From: Enoplosus armatus
Lineage: Eukaryota; Chordata; Actinopteri; Centrarchiformes; Enoplosidae
NCBI RefSeq assembly: GCF_043641665.1
Contig: NC_092185.1
Location: forward strand, 27,185,135-27,249,134
Direction of reading: 5' to 3'
Length of the DNA: 64,000 nt
The position numbers and the translations under genes were made by a program. Of the stretch, positions 32,330 to 43,941 are shown in pieces. Every line of letters begins with the position of its first letter. Positions within the stretch are counted from its first letter, which is position 1. Under the pieces are notes generated by a model. It was not told the DNA's origin, ran no database searches, and was given only the letters and a program-made list of their open reading frames with translations.

Positions 32330-32735
32330 CCCTCGGCAGTAACGACTTCGTGAGCTTCTTTAATGATAAAATTTTAACTATTTGAGACAAAATGAATCAC
32401 CTTCAGCCCTCAGGCAATACCGACTTACCTTCAAACACAGGAACTTTAGAAACAGCTGTAAAACCTGAAGTATATTTAGATTGCTTTTCTCCCATTGACC
32501 TTCACCAAATAACAAACAATTTCTTCATCTAAGCCAAGACCTCATCCCAACTAGGCTGCTAAGTTTCACCCTTCGTCAGCTCTTCTTTACTAGATATGAT
32601 CAATCTGTCTTTATTAACAGGGTATGTACCACGGTCATTTAAAGTAGCTGTAATCAAACCTCCTCTTAAAAATCCCACTCAAGTGTCATGATATGACTTT
32701 CATTGTGATTTGGCGCTATGTAAATAAAAATTGAA
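32330..32735 (+). mobile_element. L2-like LINE: RT N-terminal piece fused to 3' tail
   Basis: Frames read SNDFVSFFNDKI, CFSPIDLHQI, LLTGYVPRSFKVAVIKPPLK and NPTQ, the region before RT in L2-type ORF2 (compare VIKPLLKKPTLDP at about 44990). After CCCACTCAAG the sequence jumps directly to the 3' tail (GTGATTTGGCGCTATGTAAA, then AATTGAATTG). Roughly the whole RT domain is deleted. Confidence 0.7.
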
Positions 32736-33599
32736 TTGAATTAAATATATATGCTATATTGATAAAGACAAACACTAAGTATCATTACTTAATCACATTA
32801 TATATTATTCTGGTGTACGCTATGTTTACCCATACTAGACTTGCTGACTGGCTGCTATTAATCACACCACTGTCACTTTACCATCTTCTTATTCTAGTTT
32901 TATACACCTGCCACAGATGGCCTCTGATGGTGATTAAGTAGGTTCGACGTTTACAGACTCCACGTGTGCTGAGTAAGTCATGAGAGGACTGCAAGGCTAA
33001 TGCTGTCTGAAAACATTGTAAGATATATTTTGTTATCATTCATTCTTGGGAACATTGAATGTGTGTGTATGGCATTGAAAGATGTTTATTCATGGCCTGC
33101 CATCGCATGTGCACTTAAGTTAGCCCAAAAGGTAGAAAGTAGTGAGTATTGAGATATACTGCACCGTTTCATTTGATATTAATGTACCAAATGTTCCATG
33201 ATGTATCGGAATTGACTGTATGTGGTTTTGTTCATTTTCTTGTATTTTGTGCTAATAGAAGGTCTACCACTACAGTTGTTTAGGTACTTTAAGCTAGCCT
33301 AGGTTTTGAGTCACTCTGTTAGATTGGTTGACGTACTTCAAATTGGCATATTGGTTACGGTTAAGATTTGTTTGGATGTTTGAAACAGTGAGCTACATTT
33401 TGAAGTGAGACTTTGTTAAATCTAAAACAAATTGAACACTCCAAATTAACTGGATACTATTCTCCCATGGTGAGAGTAGTTGGGAAATAATGATCCCTGA
33501 ATATAGTTTTGTGTCCTGTCACTCAACTTTCACCAGGCTACATTATCTTTACTTAACTTATCCACATATATCCATGTCTTCATCCCTGTCAAAGCTCCC

Positions 33600-33930
33600 A
33601 GGCAGCTGCAGCTCATTCATAGAGCTGCTGAGTGAGTCCTAACAAAGACTACGACATTGAACACATCACTCCAGTTCTCAAATCTCTGCACTGGCTTTGG
33701 GTCAAATGGTTTTAAAATACTGCTTCTCGTTTATAAACCACTTAATAGTTTAGGACTATATTACATCTGTGATCTTCTTCTACAATATCAACCTACTGGA
33801 CCTCTTTGGTCAGCACTGCTCTGCTTATTTTTCCCAGAATTCAGGCCAAACATGGTGAGGCTGCTTTTAGCTACTGGGCCACACAGATCTGGAAACAACT
33901 TCCAGAAAATCTATAACATCTGAAAATTTA
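33600..33930 (+). mobile_element. LINE RT C-terminal fragment
   Basis: A relic frame reads KAPRQLQLIHRAA, VLTKTTTLNTSLQFSNLCTG and FKILLLVYKPLNSLG, then YYICDLL. This is the LIQNAAAR..T...R..HI.P.L..LHWLPV..RI.FKILLL.YKAL block of L2/CR1-type elements. Stops and substitutions make it non-coding. Confidence 0.65.
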
Positions 33931-34552
33931 AATCTTAAAGTCTCAACATGGCTGACCTGTAGGTGGGCATCACTCAGTACTATCAGACTTTATTGGTAAA
34001 AATGTTCCTTTTCTGCCTCATATTAGTCAGTATATGCTATAACACTAGAGGAGGTTCTGGCCTCGTGGTCCCAAAGCTCCTGGCAGATTGTGTGTTTACT
34101 GATAAAAACCACCACACATATGAGTGACATCTATCTCTCCTGGATTTGACTCCTCTTCAGTGTTCTATGGCAAATCCAACAGTTCTATTCCGGTGCTGGT
34201 GTAAGGCCAGCAGAGGCACACATAATGGTGGATTGCCACTTTGGATCTAAAGGTGTTTTCTGTCCACCACTTACTGTAGTTTGATACAAATCTGACAGTA
34301 ACAGCATTGCTCCTTGCTGTCTACGCTGTACCTGTTTTGTCTACCCCACAAATATCTATGTTTGTTTTGCGCGTCAACATGCGTCAAATCTTCATCGCTA
34401 TCTATAGTCACTCAGTGGATCAGTACGCTACAGTGCCATCAAACTTCTTACCTAATAGAATATACTTAGTATTCAACATTTACATACATAATTATGCAAC
34501 ACAATTACATTCCTTGTCATTATTATGCTAATCACAAAGGATGAGTACTTAC

Positions 34553-34700
34553 TATAGGGGTGCGGGTTTGGTTCCAACCCAGGCCCTTTGCTGCATGTCA
34601 TGTCATCCCCTCCCTCTTTCTCTCTCTCTCTCCCACCCACCTTTCATGTCTCAAAAACTTCCTTTAACAGGCAGGAACCTTGAACAGAACCAGCTGCTAC
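34553..34700 (+). mobile_element. tRNA-like SINE fragment joined to L2-type 3' piece
   Basis: GGGTGCGGGTTTGGTTCC with AACCC looks like a tRNA T-arm/B box, followed by GGCCCTTTGCTGCATGTC and CT-rich sequence as in common fish SINEs. From about 34657 it continues into CTTCCTTTAACAGGCAGG and AACCAG, the L2-type 3' end. No tRNA gene is present. Confidence 0.5.
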
Positions 34701-35760
34701 AAACTATATTCCATATTCTTTGATTTAAATCTTCACATGCTGTGTGTTTTGATTAATGTTTCAAATCCAAAATGATCTATCTTTAGTCTGACCAATAAAC
34801 TACATTAGTACACGTTCAGTACACCAACAGCATCTATAATGAATGCAGCATTTCTCATTTTTAAGTCTTGCTAGCATTATTATACAAAGGAGGATCTATT
34901 GAACCATAATGTGTTCATTTCTAGGTTGATTGAGGTAGATTTTGCCAAGTATTTTCAATATTTCCATTAAATGTTGTCTGACAGCAGGTTTATATCAAAA
35001 CTTACCTTCAACAAGTCTCAATGGTCAAAGGCTTTTGTATACTATTAATACAAAGAGATTTTATGAGTGCTCAGTGTCTTGTAGGGGACACAAGCAGTCA
35101 GCGAAGACAGCAAGGTGACTGTGTGCATGCAGAAGGCAACAGGTCAGCTGAGTTACAATGTCCACCTGTGTCACAGCAAGGCACACACACAGTCACGATA
35201 CTTGCACACTCTTGCCCTCAAACTCCCTTTTCCCTCAGTGTCTCTCTTACACACTCATGTGTAACTTCTTCATGACGTTGCCATAGTAACATGGCGTGTG
35301 AGGAACGCATATGCACGATCAGCAGTGTCATGGTAGTAACTGCTGAGGTTAGGGTCAAACCACTTTATGTTCCAGTGCGGCCAAGGAATGCTTTAAGAGC
35401 AAAAACCACTGTAACACACATTTCCCCTTTTACTATTCCTGTGATCACCAACCACTCATTCAGTAGCTGTGAACATAAACAGCTCCTTTCCAAAAATAGA
35501 GGCTGGCCACTAAAGCACCATGTCCAGAGAAGAACACTTGCACATAGCAGAGCTACAATAACTTTGTGTTGTTCATAAAATCTCTAACATTATTAGACTA
35601 CAAGGAGCATTTTATGTCCAGAAATGAACCGGACACCAGATCTGTATTTTTTTTCAAACCAATAACTGCAATAATTGATTTTTCCATCCACTTGAGGGCA
35701 GAACAACAAGTAGTGAACACAACATTGACACATCATCCCCTTTTAAGTTGATATGTTTAA
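34701..35760. other. no gene seen
   Basis: AT-rich sequence with no recognised exon or transposon. Confidence 0.55.
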
Positions 35761-36214
35761 CCATAGACTGTATATAAACATGGATGACGCGTCTCCACTT
35801 CCTGTACAAAAATGAAGCCAAAGTATCCCGGATACGGCCGCTGCCATCTTGCGCTGGTGACGTCATTTGGAGCCAGAGTGTGCACAGTCGTGATAGACGG
35901 GTGGAGCCACGGGGTGGAGGTGCCGTCCATACACCCAATCGCAAGCACACCACAGTCAATCTCAGCCGTCAATCATGACGTTTCAGCCCATTTTATAGCA
36001 TAAAATAACTAATTAAAACCGAACATATCAGACAAATGAACACTTGAACAAACATCAGCATGACAATAGCTACCAAAATGACAGAAACAATCTTTGGGAA
36101 AAATGTATTTGGCTTATGACCTATATCGCAGCCAGCCACCAGGGGGCAATTGAGATGTCTTGGCTTCACTTTTGGGGAGCGGTCATGTCGTCCATCTTCA
36201 TATACAGTCGATGT
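35761..36214. mobile_element. ISL2EU-like MITE (CCATAGACTGTATATAAA ends)
   Basis: Left CCATAGACTGTATATAAACA and right TGTATATGAAGATGGACGAC (read on minus) form inverted termini of about 28 bp with a few mismatches. The interior is CpG-rich (GGATACGGCCGCTGCCATCT). It resembles the very common fish MITE with the phrase TAGACTGTATATAAA. No transposase frame is present, so it is non-autonomous. The superfamily name is from memory. Confidence 0.65.
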
Positions 36215-36289
36215 GTTCAACTGGCAAACAGTTGCCTATTTCCACAGAGCAACTTTGGCATTTGGATTCGTGTTTGTCTTGATGAATGT

Positions 36290-36670
36290 AAGTCCAATAT
36301 TTTCTCTCTTTTAGCCCTCTTTTGGTCTCTACCAACCCCTGAGAAAAATATCCGTCTCTTTAGCTGCTAAATGCCCCACTATGTTCACCAGCTGGTCTCT
36401 AACTGTGTCCGTCTGCTGTTTACTTCTGAGCAGGTAGTGTACAGTGGGTTTTTACAGCTTTTTCACTATAGCAGCTGCCTGCTGCAGTCGAAAACAATGC
36501 CGTGAGAGCGCTGAGAGTGAGTGATAAACAATGAGCTGAAACTCACTATAAAGCTCCGTCAAGGAGGTTCATCACTACCAGAGACTACTTTCACATTGCC
36601 ACATTGTTTTCACATTGCCATTGGATACATTGTTACCATAAAAATATTGATTATAGCTGCTTTAAAGTGG
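36290..36670. mobile_element. unclassified interspersed repeat ending TTAA
   Basis: GCTAAATGCCCCACTATGTT, AGCAGGTAGTGTACAGTGGG and CATTGCCATTGGATACATTG are phrases I associate with a common fish repeat. The right end GATTATAGCTGCTTTAA reads TTAAAGCAGCTATAATC on minus. The left end is not defined. Confidence 0.4.
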
Positions 36671-38257
36671 AGTTTAGACAGCGCTACAGAGCTGTTTTTA
36701 TGAATGGTCCCTGTTTTGTTTATCTCGTGCACATGTGACAAAGTGGGTGAGAATTCTGACCACTCCCCACTTGTCCCTTCTGGGTTAGTCTTACACATTA
36801 CATTATCATTTTCTACGTGTGTTCATTTTGCTATAATTTACCATTGCTTTTGTAACATTGCATCACTTACTATCCCGGGTTTATTTGTGTTAGCATTAGG
36901 TTACAGGTCACATCAAAGCATATGTAGGTTAAAGCAAACACACAGTCATAAGTTAGTTTCAGTTACCATTATTTGAGTTGCAAAGTTTGAACATGGTTTA
37001 ATTGTTTGTTTCTTTGTCCATACTTACCATTGTTTGTTCCTTTGTTTGGGCCCAGCATGCAGGATTAGTGATTGGGAGGGGGCCACCTGGCATTTCCTTA
37101 TTTTTATAGTGTTGGTGATGTCATGGCTGACATCATTGGGTCAAACCAAATGGAGGGGTTTTCTGTGTTTTGTAGAAAGGTTTTTTTTCTGTTTCTCTTA
37201 CACAGTCTAAGTAATGTTTTAGGAATTATTTACTATTAAAGAGCCATTCAGTAGGGTTAATGAGCTGAGGCGTAAGCTCGTGAATGGTGTTTGATTTTCT
37301 GATTATAAGTTTACGGTGTAGTTCACCCACTTTTGGTTTAGTACTGGCTGAAGCAGGCTTTGTGTTAATGGAACACCATATAAATAGTCAGTTGGTTTTT
37401 TGCTGGGGGAGGCTGTGCTGCCATTCAGACGTGCTGTTAGTTTGAGTTGCAATGAGCTCATTTTCTTAGTTTCTTTGTATTTTTTTCCCATTTTTTTTAG
37501 TTGCATGTAAATGGAAAGCACTGTAAATAAAAAAACATCACCTCTGGGAAATCCTCATGTCTGCCTACCTACCACCTACCTAGACACTCGAGCTAAACTA
37601 TCTCACATCGCATGAGGATGTAAACAAGGCTGGATTTAAAATACAAATGTTTTATGAGAAGTAAAATGCATTCAACACATTTGTGAGAGCTCCCACGAGT
37701 TGTAATGAGAAACACTGAATGTAAACACATTTGTTTGCTCATGAGAAAACTCCACAGGGCCCCTTTCAGGTATACCTATACAGAGCCAGCTTTAGTCAGC
37801 ATTCAGTCAAACCACTGCTGTGATCCAGTTACAGTGTATATTAAATACAGTAATACAGTTTAAAGAATGTAATACTGGAAAACTTACAATTACAAAATTA
37901 CATATACGTAGTTGTGAGTGCCAGTTAGGGACTACGATAAGCTGAGACAAAAGGAAAATAATACCCCTTTTCCACCACAAGAATTTAACAACCCATAATC
38001 TTGTTAGGCTTTGGTACCAAGTCTTTCTTGTGTTTCTGCTTTATTTTATAAACCAAGCAATTTCAGACTACATTTTTGTGTACTGTTCGGTCAGTGAGCA
38101 AAGTAAGTGGTTGTGGGACAACAATGTGAAAATATGTGCCGATATTGTTATTGATTTTCTTTCACTTTAACATGAACATGAAATACAAGTTTAGGGAACT
38201 GCTGCATCTCCCAGTGTGTTGAACCACTTTGTAGTTTTTCCTCCACTGTATTTATTG
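36671..38257. other. no gene seen; LTR-like segment near 37020-37570
   Basis: 37376-37390 has a TATA-like CATATAAATAG, with GTAAATAAAAAAACATC about 150 bp later, an order expected in an LTR (TATA then poly-A signal). No partner LTR or coding sequence is seen. Confidence 0.3.
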
Positions 38258-38332
38258 TAAATGGTAAATGGACTACACCTATATAGCACTTTTAAATCTT
38301 AACTCAATCTTCCCAAAGCGCTTGACATTGTG
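38258..38332 (-). mobile_element. 3' tail of a 17807-family SINE, truncated
   Basis: GTAAATGGTAAATGGAC, then CTATATAGCACTTTTAAATC and CCCAAAGCGCTT. Only about 75 bp remain. Confidence 0.65.
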
Positions 38333-40024
38333 ATTCTTTATCTTTCTTTTCTCTTGTTTCACTTTTTTTGGCCCTTTACTGTTGGTTTTTGGTGTTGGTT
38401 GTCCTGCTCCATACAGACTCATCCATGTTGGGGCATGCTGTCACATCTGTTTGGCCAATCACCATCAGCAGCACTGTCATCAACTCCTGAAAAGTGTAGG
38501 GGGAAGACCTCTCCTCTACAGCAGGCAGAGAACAGTGGAACCAAAAGTAGAACCTGTGAAAATACCTACATGTTTTGTTCCATTTCATTCATGCAATGGA
38601 AAGTCATTGGAAAATATTTTCTGCTATTTGTGAAATTTTCAAATTTGGAATTGGCAGTAGTTTCAAAATGGCAGTTTTATTGACACCTTGTTCATACACA
38701 CCAAAAATATGACCACTGGCATTCACAGAAACATTTGTATTACCTATAACCCTGTGCAGTAATATGTGCTTACAGCACTTTCACAATGTTTGTTCAGTAA
38801 TGTTAGAGTAAGAACACATGACAAATCAATAACATCAATAGGTCCACCCTGCTGCCGCTGTATTCAGGCTCATTGACAGAGGATATGATAACATGTGTGA
38901 TGTGCAGTATAACTGTGTCTGGTTGTTGAGATGTGTATGTCAGGGCTGAAATGGAAAAAAGCTAAAACAGGATCTGTGCTTTTACTTCTCAGAGGTCTGC
39001 TTATAGCAACTTAACATGATACAGCAGTTAAGCAATGCCCCCAAACTAACCCCTACCAACACACTCACATACACACACACACATCTGCTGTACTGTATAT
39101 GACATCCATATATATCCATATAAGCAGGACAGTAAATACTCACACTCGTGAACATGTCACGCACTATTTGAAAATACTGAACTGAGTTAATGACGAGATG
39201 TGAACAGAAGCATTCTATATAGAATTGCTCTGCATAAAACATGGGACTGATGTCGAACATAATAGGTGCTGCTCAAACCACTCTACACTTCTCCAGCACA
39301 TCTGAACTACAAGACAGAGCTGGTGAAAGTGGAACAAGGAAACATCGCATTGCCTGAGTGTTTGAAATGGTTGGAACGGGGACAGTTGTTCTGTGCATGT
39401 GCAATAGCATTACTTGAATAACACCCTAACACTATTAATACTGTGCTGCACTGACCCAACAAAGTAGCACAGGGGGTGTGTAGGCTCTGTTTCATGACAA
39501 GGACAAAAGCAGCAAACTTTTGTTTCCACATATTGTGAAATGTAAATGTGACATGCATACTAACTTCTAAGGCTGACTCATACTCCTTTTACACTGATTC
39601 TGTTCTCTGTGGCTGTATATTAAGACCTGTTTGTCAATTAAAACCCATTTAGCCAATAGCAATACAACATTAAAGCCTCACTGTTACATACAGTAATTGT
39701 CAGTTTACTAAATCCCTCCCCCCAATACTGATTGTTCAATCACAGTTTCGCAACTGTTACCATATCAAAACCAAAAACACCAGAGAAGAAGTGTAAGGAA
39801 TGGATTTGCTCTAACGTAATCCTTATAAGCACCCCTGGCTAACTAGTTTACTGCCTACACTAGGTAGTCACCTAACATCCAAAGCCAAGGTGATTTGTGG
39901 GGTTACAGGTTACATTCAGGACTGACACATCCACTGTGTCCTGGATGATACTATATCAGAGGTTAGAGTTACGTTAGCCACTCTGTCCTCTTATTGGACA
40001 TGGGGACAACTCACTGACTCAGCA
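38333..40024. other. no gene seen
   Basis: AT-rich sequence without recognised features. Confidence 0.55.
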
Positions 40025-41233
40025 TTAAAGAGGAGGTATTATGCTCATTTCCAGCTGTATATCTTTATTCTGGGACTCCACTGGAGTAGCTTTGCATGAT
40101 TCACAGATCCAAATAAGTCCTTATTCATCTTATTCTGGCCCTTCATGCAGCCCCTCAGTTCACCCTCTGTCTGACACAAGCCATTGAGCTCCTGTCTCTT
40201 TAAGGCCCGCCTCCCTAAAAGAACACTTTCTTCTGATTGGCTGGCTCCCTGCAGCCCACGAGAGGAAGGGAGACGCCTCTGAGCATACTCGAGTGGCTGT
40301 GGTCAACTGCATGACAGCAACAGTAACTTAGCTTGGAAAATAGAGATATGGGGCACTGAATTTGATGAACTTATCTGACCAAAACGGTAAAACAAGTGTT
40401 TCTGGGAACTGGGCTTCACTGATTACTGTACAAAAACACACAACTTTATTCACTGATTTTGGTGAAACTCTATCATTTTATGGAGAAAATGTTTTCTGGT
40501 TTTCCCTCTGATGTCCTCCAGCTGCTCTGCCTCAATTCTCGGTGATATACAGAGTTTCCTGATGGACAGAAAGCTTTATAAAGTAACTGCTAACTGCTGC
40601 TAACTGTAGCTGCCGTTAGCTCAGTTAGTTCTGAGCAGGGGAGTGTTGGTGTTTACACCACCAGCACAGGAGCTTTGGACCGCTGGGAGGAGGAGGTTTT
40701 CAGTCCCGGGCTCCAAGAGTCAGATGGTTAGAGTCAGCTAATTAAGAGCATAGATTGAAACTAGAAACTAACTACTACCTACCTACTTTCCTTCACAACA
40801 GAAAAATCACTTTCTGTGAGACTTACTGAACAACCTGAGTAGTTGTAAAGAGGAGTCCTGAGCAGAGCAGCCGATTAACTGAGACAGACTGAGAGGGTGG
40901 ATGAGCACGTCCCTCTACTTCGTGAGCGTGCTTTTTTTCTTTTTTCTTCTTCTTCGTGGGCGTGCTGTCACTGCTGTGCCCTGAGCAGATGACCATCCGA
41001 GGAAATCCGGGATGTATTTCATAATAGGTCTCACGGAAGTAAGACACAAAAAGTGAAGGGAGCGTTCTGAGCAGTCTGAAAACTGAGCTTTTGGCTCACA
41101 GGGGTGTGTTTTCCTCATTATTTGGCAACTTTGGTAATGTTTAATAGGAATATCCAACATTGTATATTATAATATATATATAGCACTATGTATATGACAG
41201 AAAATAAGGAAAAGCATAATAGGTCTTCTTTAA
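40025..41233. mobile_element. piggyBac-like non-autonomous element, TTAA on both ends
   Basis: The left end TTAAAGAGGAGGTATTATGC and the right end (minus) TTAAAGAAGACCTATTATGC form clear inverted termini. TTAA target copies are at 40025-40028 and 41230-41233. The 1.2-kb interior has no transposase-like frame. It contains repeated CTAACTGCTGCTAACTG and a promoter-like GC-richer centre. A partial relative is at 22550-22780. Confidence 0.7.
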
Positions 41234-42028
41234 TTAACTTGCTATAGCTGATTTAATCTACTAGGAACAGTTGTGGTTTCACTCAGCGAAAATGACATTG
41301 GATAAAAGTCTACTTCTGTCTGAATCTTGGACGCATTGTTTCAAAAATTAAACTCTGAAACTTTAACTGCTACACCATCAGTCTATTGCAGAGAGTATCA
41401 ATGTGTTGCCTTGTTGAATTGAATTCACAGTTGACCTGATTTTCCTTCAACATAATCACATATCTTATGTCGCTAATGGGTGCTACTTTGCTCCTCTCTG
41501 TGATGCCTCTCATCAGACATCCCATTACTCTGGAGAGCCAAGACACAGAATGCACACTCACATTCAGGACATAACAGAGCCAAATAGCAGAGATAGCAGT
41601 GCAGCTTGAATGACCCTGGAGACATTAGCTCTGGTGTGCAGGCAGCCTTGCTATGACAATACTGACAAAAGATGCTTTCCAACACTGTGATTCTTTGCAT
41701 CTTGTCACTCACAGCAAAGATTTGGCTACTTATTTCTATTAAGTTGATGACTTTAATGATGAAGATGACTTTGAAATTACCACTGTCAGGTTAAAGGTTT
41801 GTAACTTTAATTAAGAACCTCAGATTAGTATTGGTATTAGTATTTAAAGTATTTACGTAAAAATTAAAACAATGAAAGCTCCAAGGTTACATTATTTCTA
41901 GGCTATAGGCTAGGACACTGTATGATCCTTCAACTGCAACAAAATGCTCATACTGAAGTGGCTTTGATGTGTAAAAACATGCTGTGACTCATGCCAACCT
42001 TACAGAGGCTGCCAAACCAAATCAGCAG

Positions 42029-42067
<39 letters not shown>

Positions 42068-42128
42068 ACAGTATAAAAATGCATATGAATAACACACACA
42101 GACACATACACACTCAGTTTGTTCCTAC
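41234..42128. other. intron downstream of the candidate exon, no gene seen
   Basis: Contains a CT microsatellite at 42029-42067, about 60 bp past the donor of the candidate exon in sense direction. No other feature. Confidence 0.55.
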
Positions 42129-42210
42129 CTGTGCAGAAGGCTGGGTATCTGCCCTCCAGCTCTCTCAGAGTGCCATTCCAGGTAAAATTGTTACGACCGT
42201 AACCAAACAT
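42129..42210 (-). CDS. candidate first coding exon (MFGYGRNNFTWNG...), possibly AGBL1 exon 1
   Basis: An ATG at 42210-42208 opens 27 codons reading MFGYGRNNFTWNGTLRELEG and ending YPAFCT. The exon ends at a good donor, CACAG|GTAGGA, at 42128. It is preceded by about 130 nt of plausible 5'UTR, a TATA box and a CCAAT box on the same strand. I do not recognise the peptide. The exon ends in phase 1, and the next same-strand exon I can identify (AGBL1, acceptor above 24742) begins in phase 1, so joining them keeps the AGBL1 frame open. That fit has a one-in-three chance of being accidental. Alternatives are the first exon of an unidentified gene whose later exons I cannot see, or a chance ORF. The gene structure is inference; the splice signal, frame and promoter elements are visible. 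Confidence 0.5.
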
Positions 42211-42344
42211 GATGACTGTTTACACTTGTTTCTCTGCAGGTATGTGTGTATGTCTGTCTGGTTATCTGGCAGGCGATAAAAAGAGACTCCCTTTCCTCTC
42301 CCTGGGAGCAAGTGTGAGGGAACCCCAGGCTGGTGTGTATGACT

Positions 42345-42430
42345 GGAGGGAGAGCAAGTGTGCAAGCAGCACTTATAAGCACCTGGCCTGCGTTAAAAAT
42401 GCCCTTGTGCCTTTTGCCTGCCCATTGGTT
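42345..42430 (-). promoter_or_regulatory. TATA/CCAAT core promoter for the 42129-42210 exon
   Basis: On the minus strand a CCAAT box (AACCAATGGGC, + positions about 42422-42431) lies about 50 bp upstream of a TATA-like element (CTTATAAG, TTATAA at 42373-42378). A start about 30 bp further on, near 42345, would place the CCAAT box near -80 and give a 5'UTR of roughly 135 nt before the ATG at 42210. An E-box-like CAGGTG lies just before the TATA box. No start site is demonstrated; this is read from motif spacing. Confidence 0.5.
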
Positions 42431-42431
42431 A

Positions 42432-43306
42432 GAGGCCCAAATGTCAAACAGCTCTGCGGGGGGGGGGGGGGTTGACGTATAGCCCCTGGGTGTGTGTGTG
42501 GTGTAAGGTGAACAGAGTACTGTCTGTGCATGTAAATCACCCCTGTCAACAGTGTGAGTCAGAGGCTCCACTGTTTCCTACTGCTGTGAAAGACATCAAT
42601 CCATCAATGTGTGTGTATGTGTATGTATATGAATGTGTGTGTGTGTGTGTGTGTGGGGGGGGGGGGGTTCATTTGTCTTTAAAGGGATTCCAGGGGTCTA
42701 ATGTTGCATGCCCCCACACCTCCCTCGCCACCCTTTGGCGCTACATAAATAGTCTGAAATTCAGAATTTTTTTGATTTTGTTTGTTTAGTTTTTAATTCT
42801 GTGTCATGCCAAACATCTGGCCCATCCCACATGACGCTGCTATTTTATAAAACATGCATCTATACATATACGAAAGAGCAAAAATAAATCGACATTATGA
42901 AGTACTTCTATATTCTTTAAAATTCATAGTTGAAAAAAATACTACTTGAACTGTACACTGAAAAGAACTGCTACGTACCTACAACTGATCCAGTAAAGAG
43001 CTTTTTTTCTCATCTCCTGGGCTTTCTCAGTGTAACAAGCTAATCTAAATGTTTCATATGTGAACAGCCAAGTCAATCTTTGTGCACCTATCAAACCCAC
43101 CTTGGACCCAATTTATTAATTTCAATCATTGTTGCTTTATACTCGCAAATTCTACTGCAGATAAGTCCTGCACTGGTTAAACCCAAGAGAAATTCTTTAT
43201 CAGATACTTACCGAAAAACACACCTCTCGTCGTTTTTGTGGAACTGGAAGTATGTGTAAATAAAGTGTAGCTTTTGTGCAATAGATGCACATAATTCCTG
43301 CAAATT
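42432..43306. other. upstream of candidate promoter; poly-G and GT tracts
   Basis: A G14 run (42458-42471) and a GT array followed by G13 (42635-42667) lie upstream of the candidate promoter. No gene is seen. Confidence 0.6.
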
Positions 43307-43910
43307 TAAGATAAGATAGGATCGAACTTTATTTATCCAAAGGGAAATTGTTGTGCAGCAGTTGCAGTACAAAGTGGGAAAGAGTGCAAATATACAAAAT
43401 ATTGGTACGTCTATATGGTTTATTCAAAATGTTCAATGTTTATGTCCATGATATTGTACATCATTTCCCATTATTGCACATTATGTTATCCAGAGAGAAA
43501 GAGGGAGATTTATACCAGAGCTGAAATGTCTGGAGCCACCTCAGCACCTCATGTCTCTGCTGTCCATCTCTCGACATGAGGTAGATGATGAGTTGTAAAG
43601 TTTGATTGCCACAGGAAGAAGGATTTCCTTCATGAGCATGCGTGGAACGCCAGACCATCACAGACCCTCAGTTGTACTATGAATGGATGCACGTATGTCC
43701 GCACGACCGCTACAAGTTTGCAACTGTCCGCCGATGCGGAACACAAAAAGTATGCCAGAGGCTTGAGAGTCATTGTCCACAATGTTCCGCAGTTTGGGCA
43801 GCATCCTCCTCTCTTACACCACCACCAAAGAATCAAGTTCCACCAGGACAGAGCCAGCCTTCCTGATGAGTTTGTTGATTCTGTAGGCGTCGACTTCCCC
43901 AGCACATGAC
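43307..43910 (-). mobile_element. LINE 3' fragment, relative of 12332-12900
   Basis: The left end AAGATAAGATAGGATCGAAC, TTTATTTATCCAAAGGGAAA is the 3' tail. On minus the upstream sequence reads RINKLIRKAGSVL, then RRMLPKLRNIVDNDS, as in the ORF2 C-terminus of the same family ([13 protein letters not shown] at 12.8 kb). Frameshifts are present. Confidence 0.65.
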
Positions 43911-43941
43911 AGCAAAGAAAATAGCACTAACTAACACGTTA

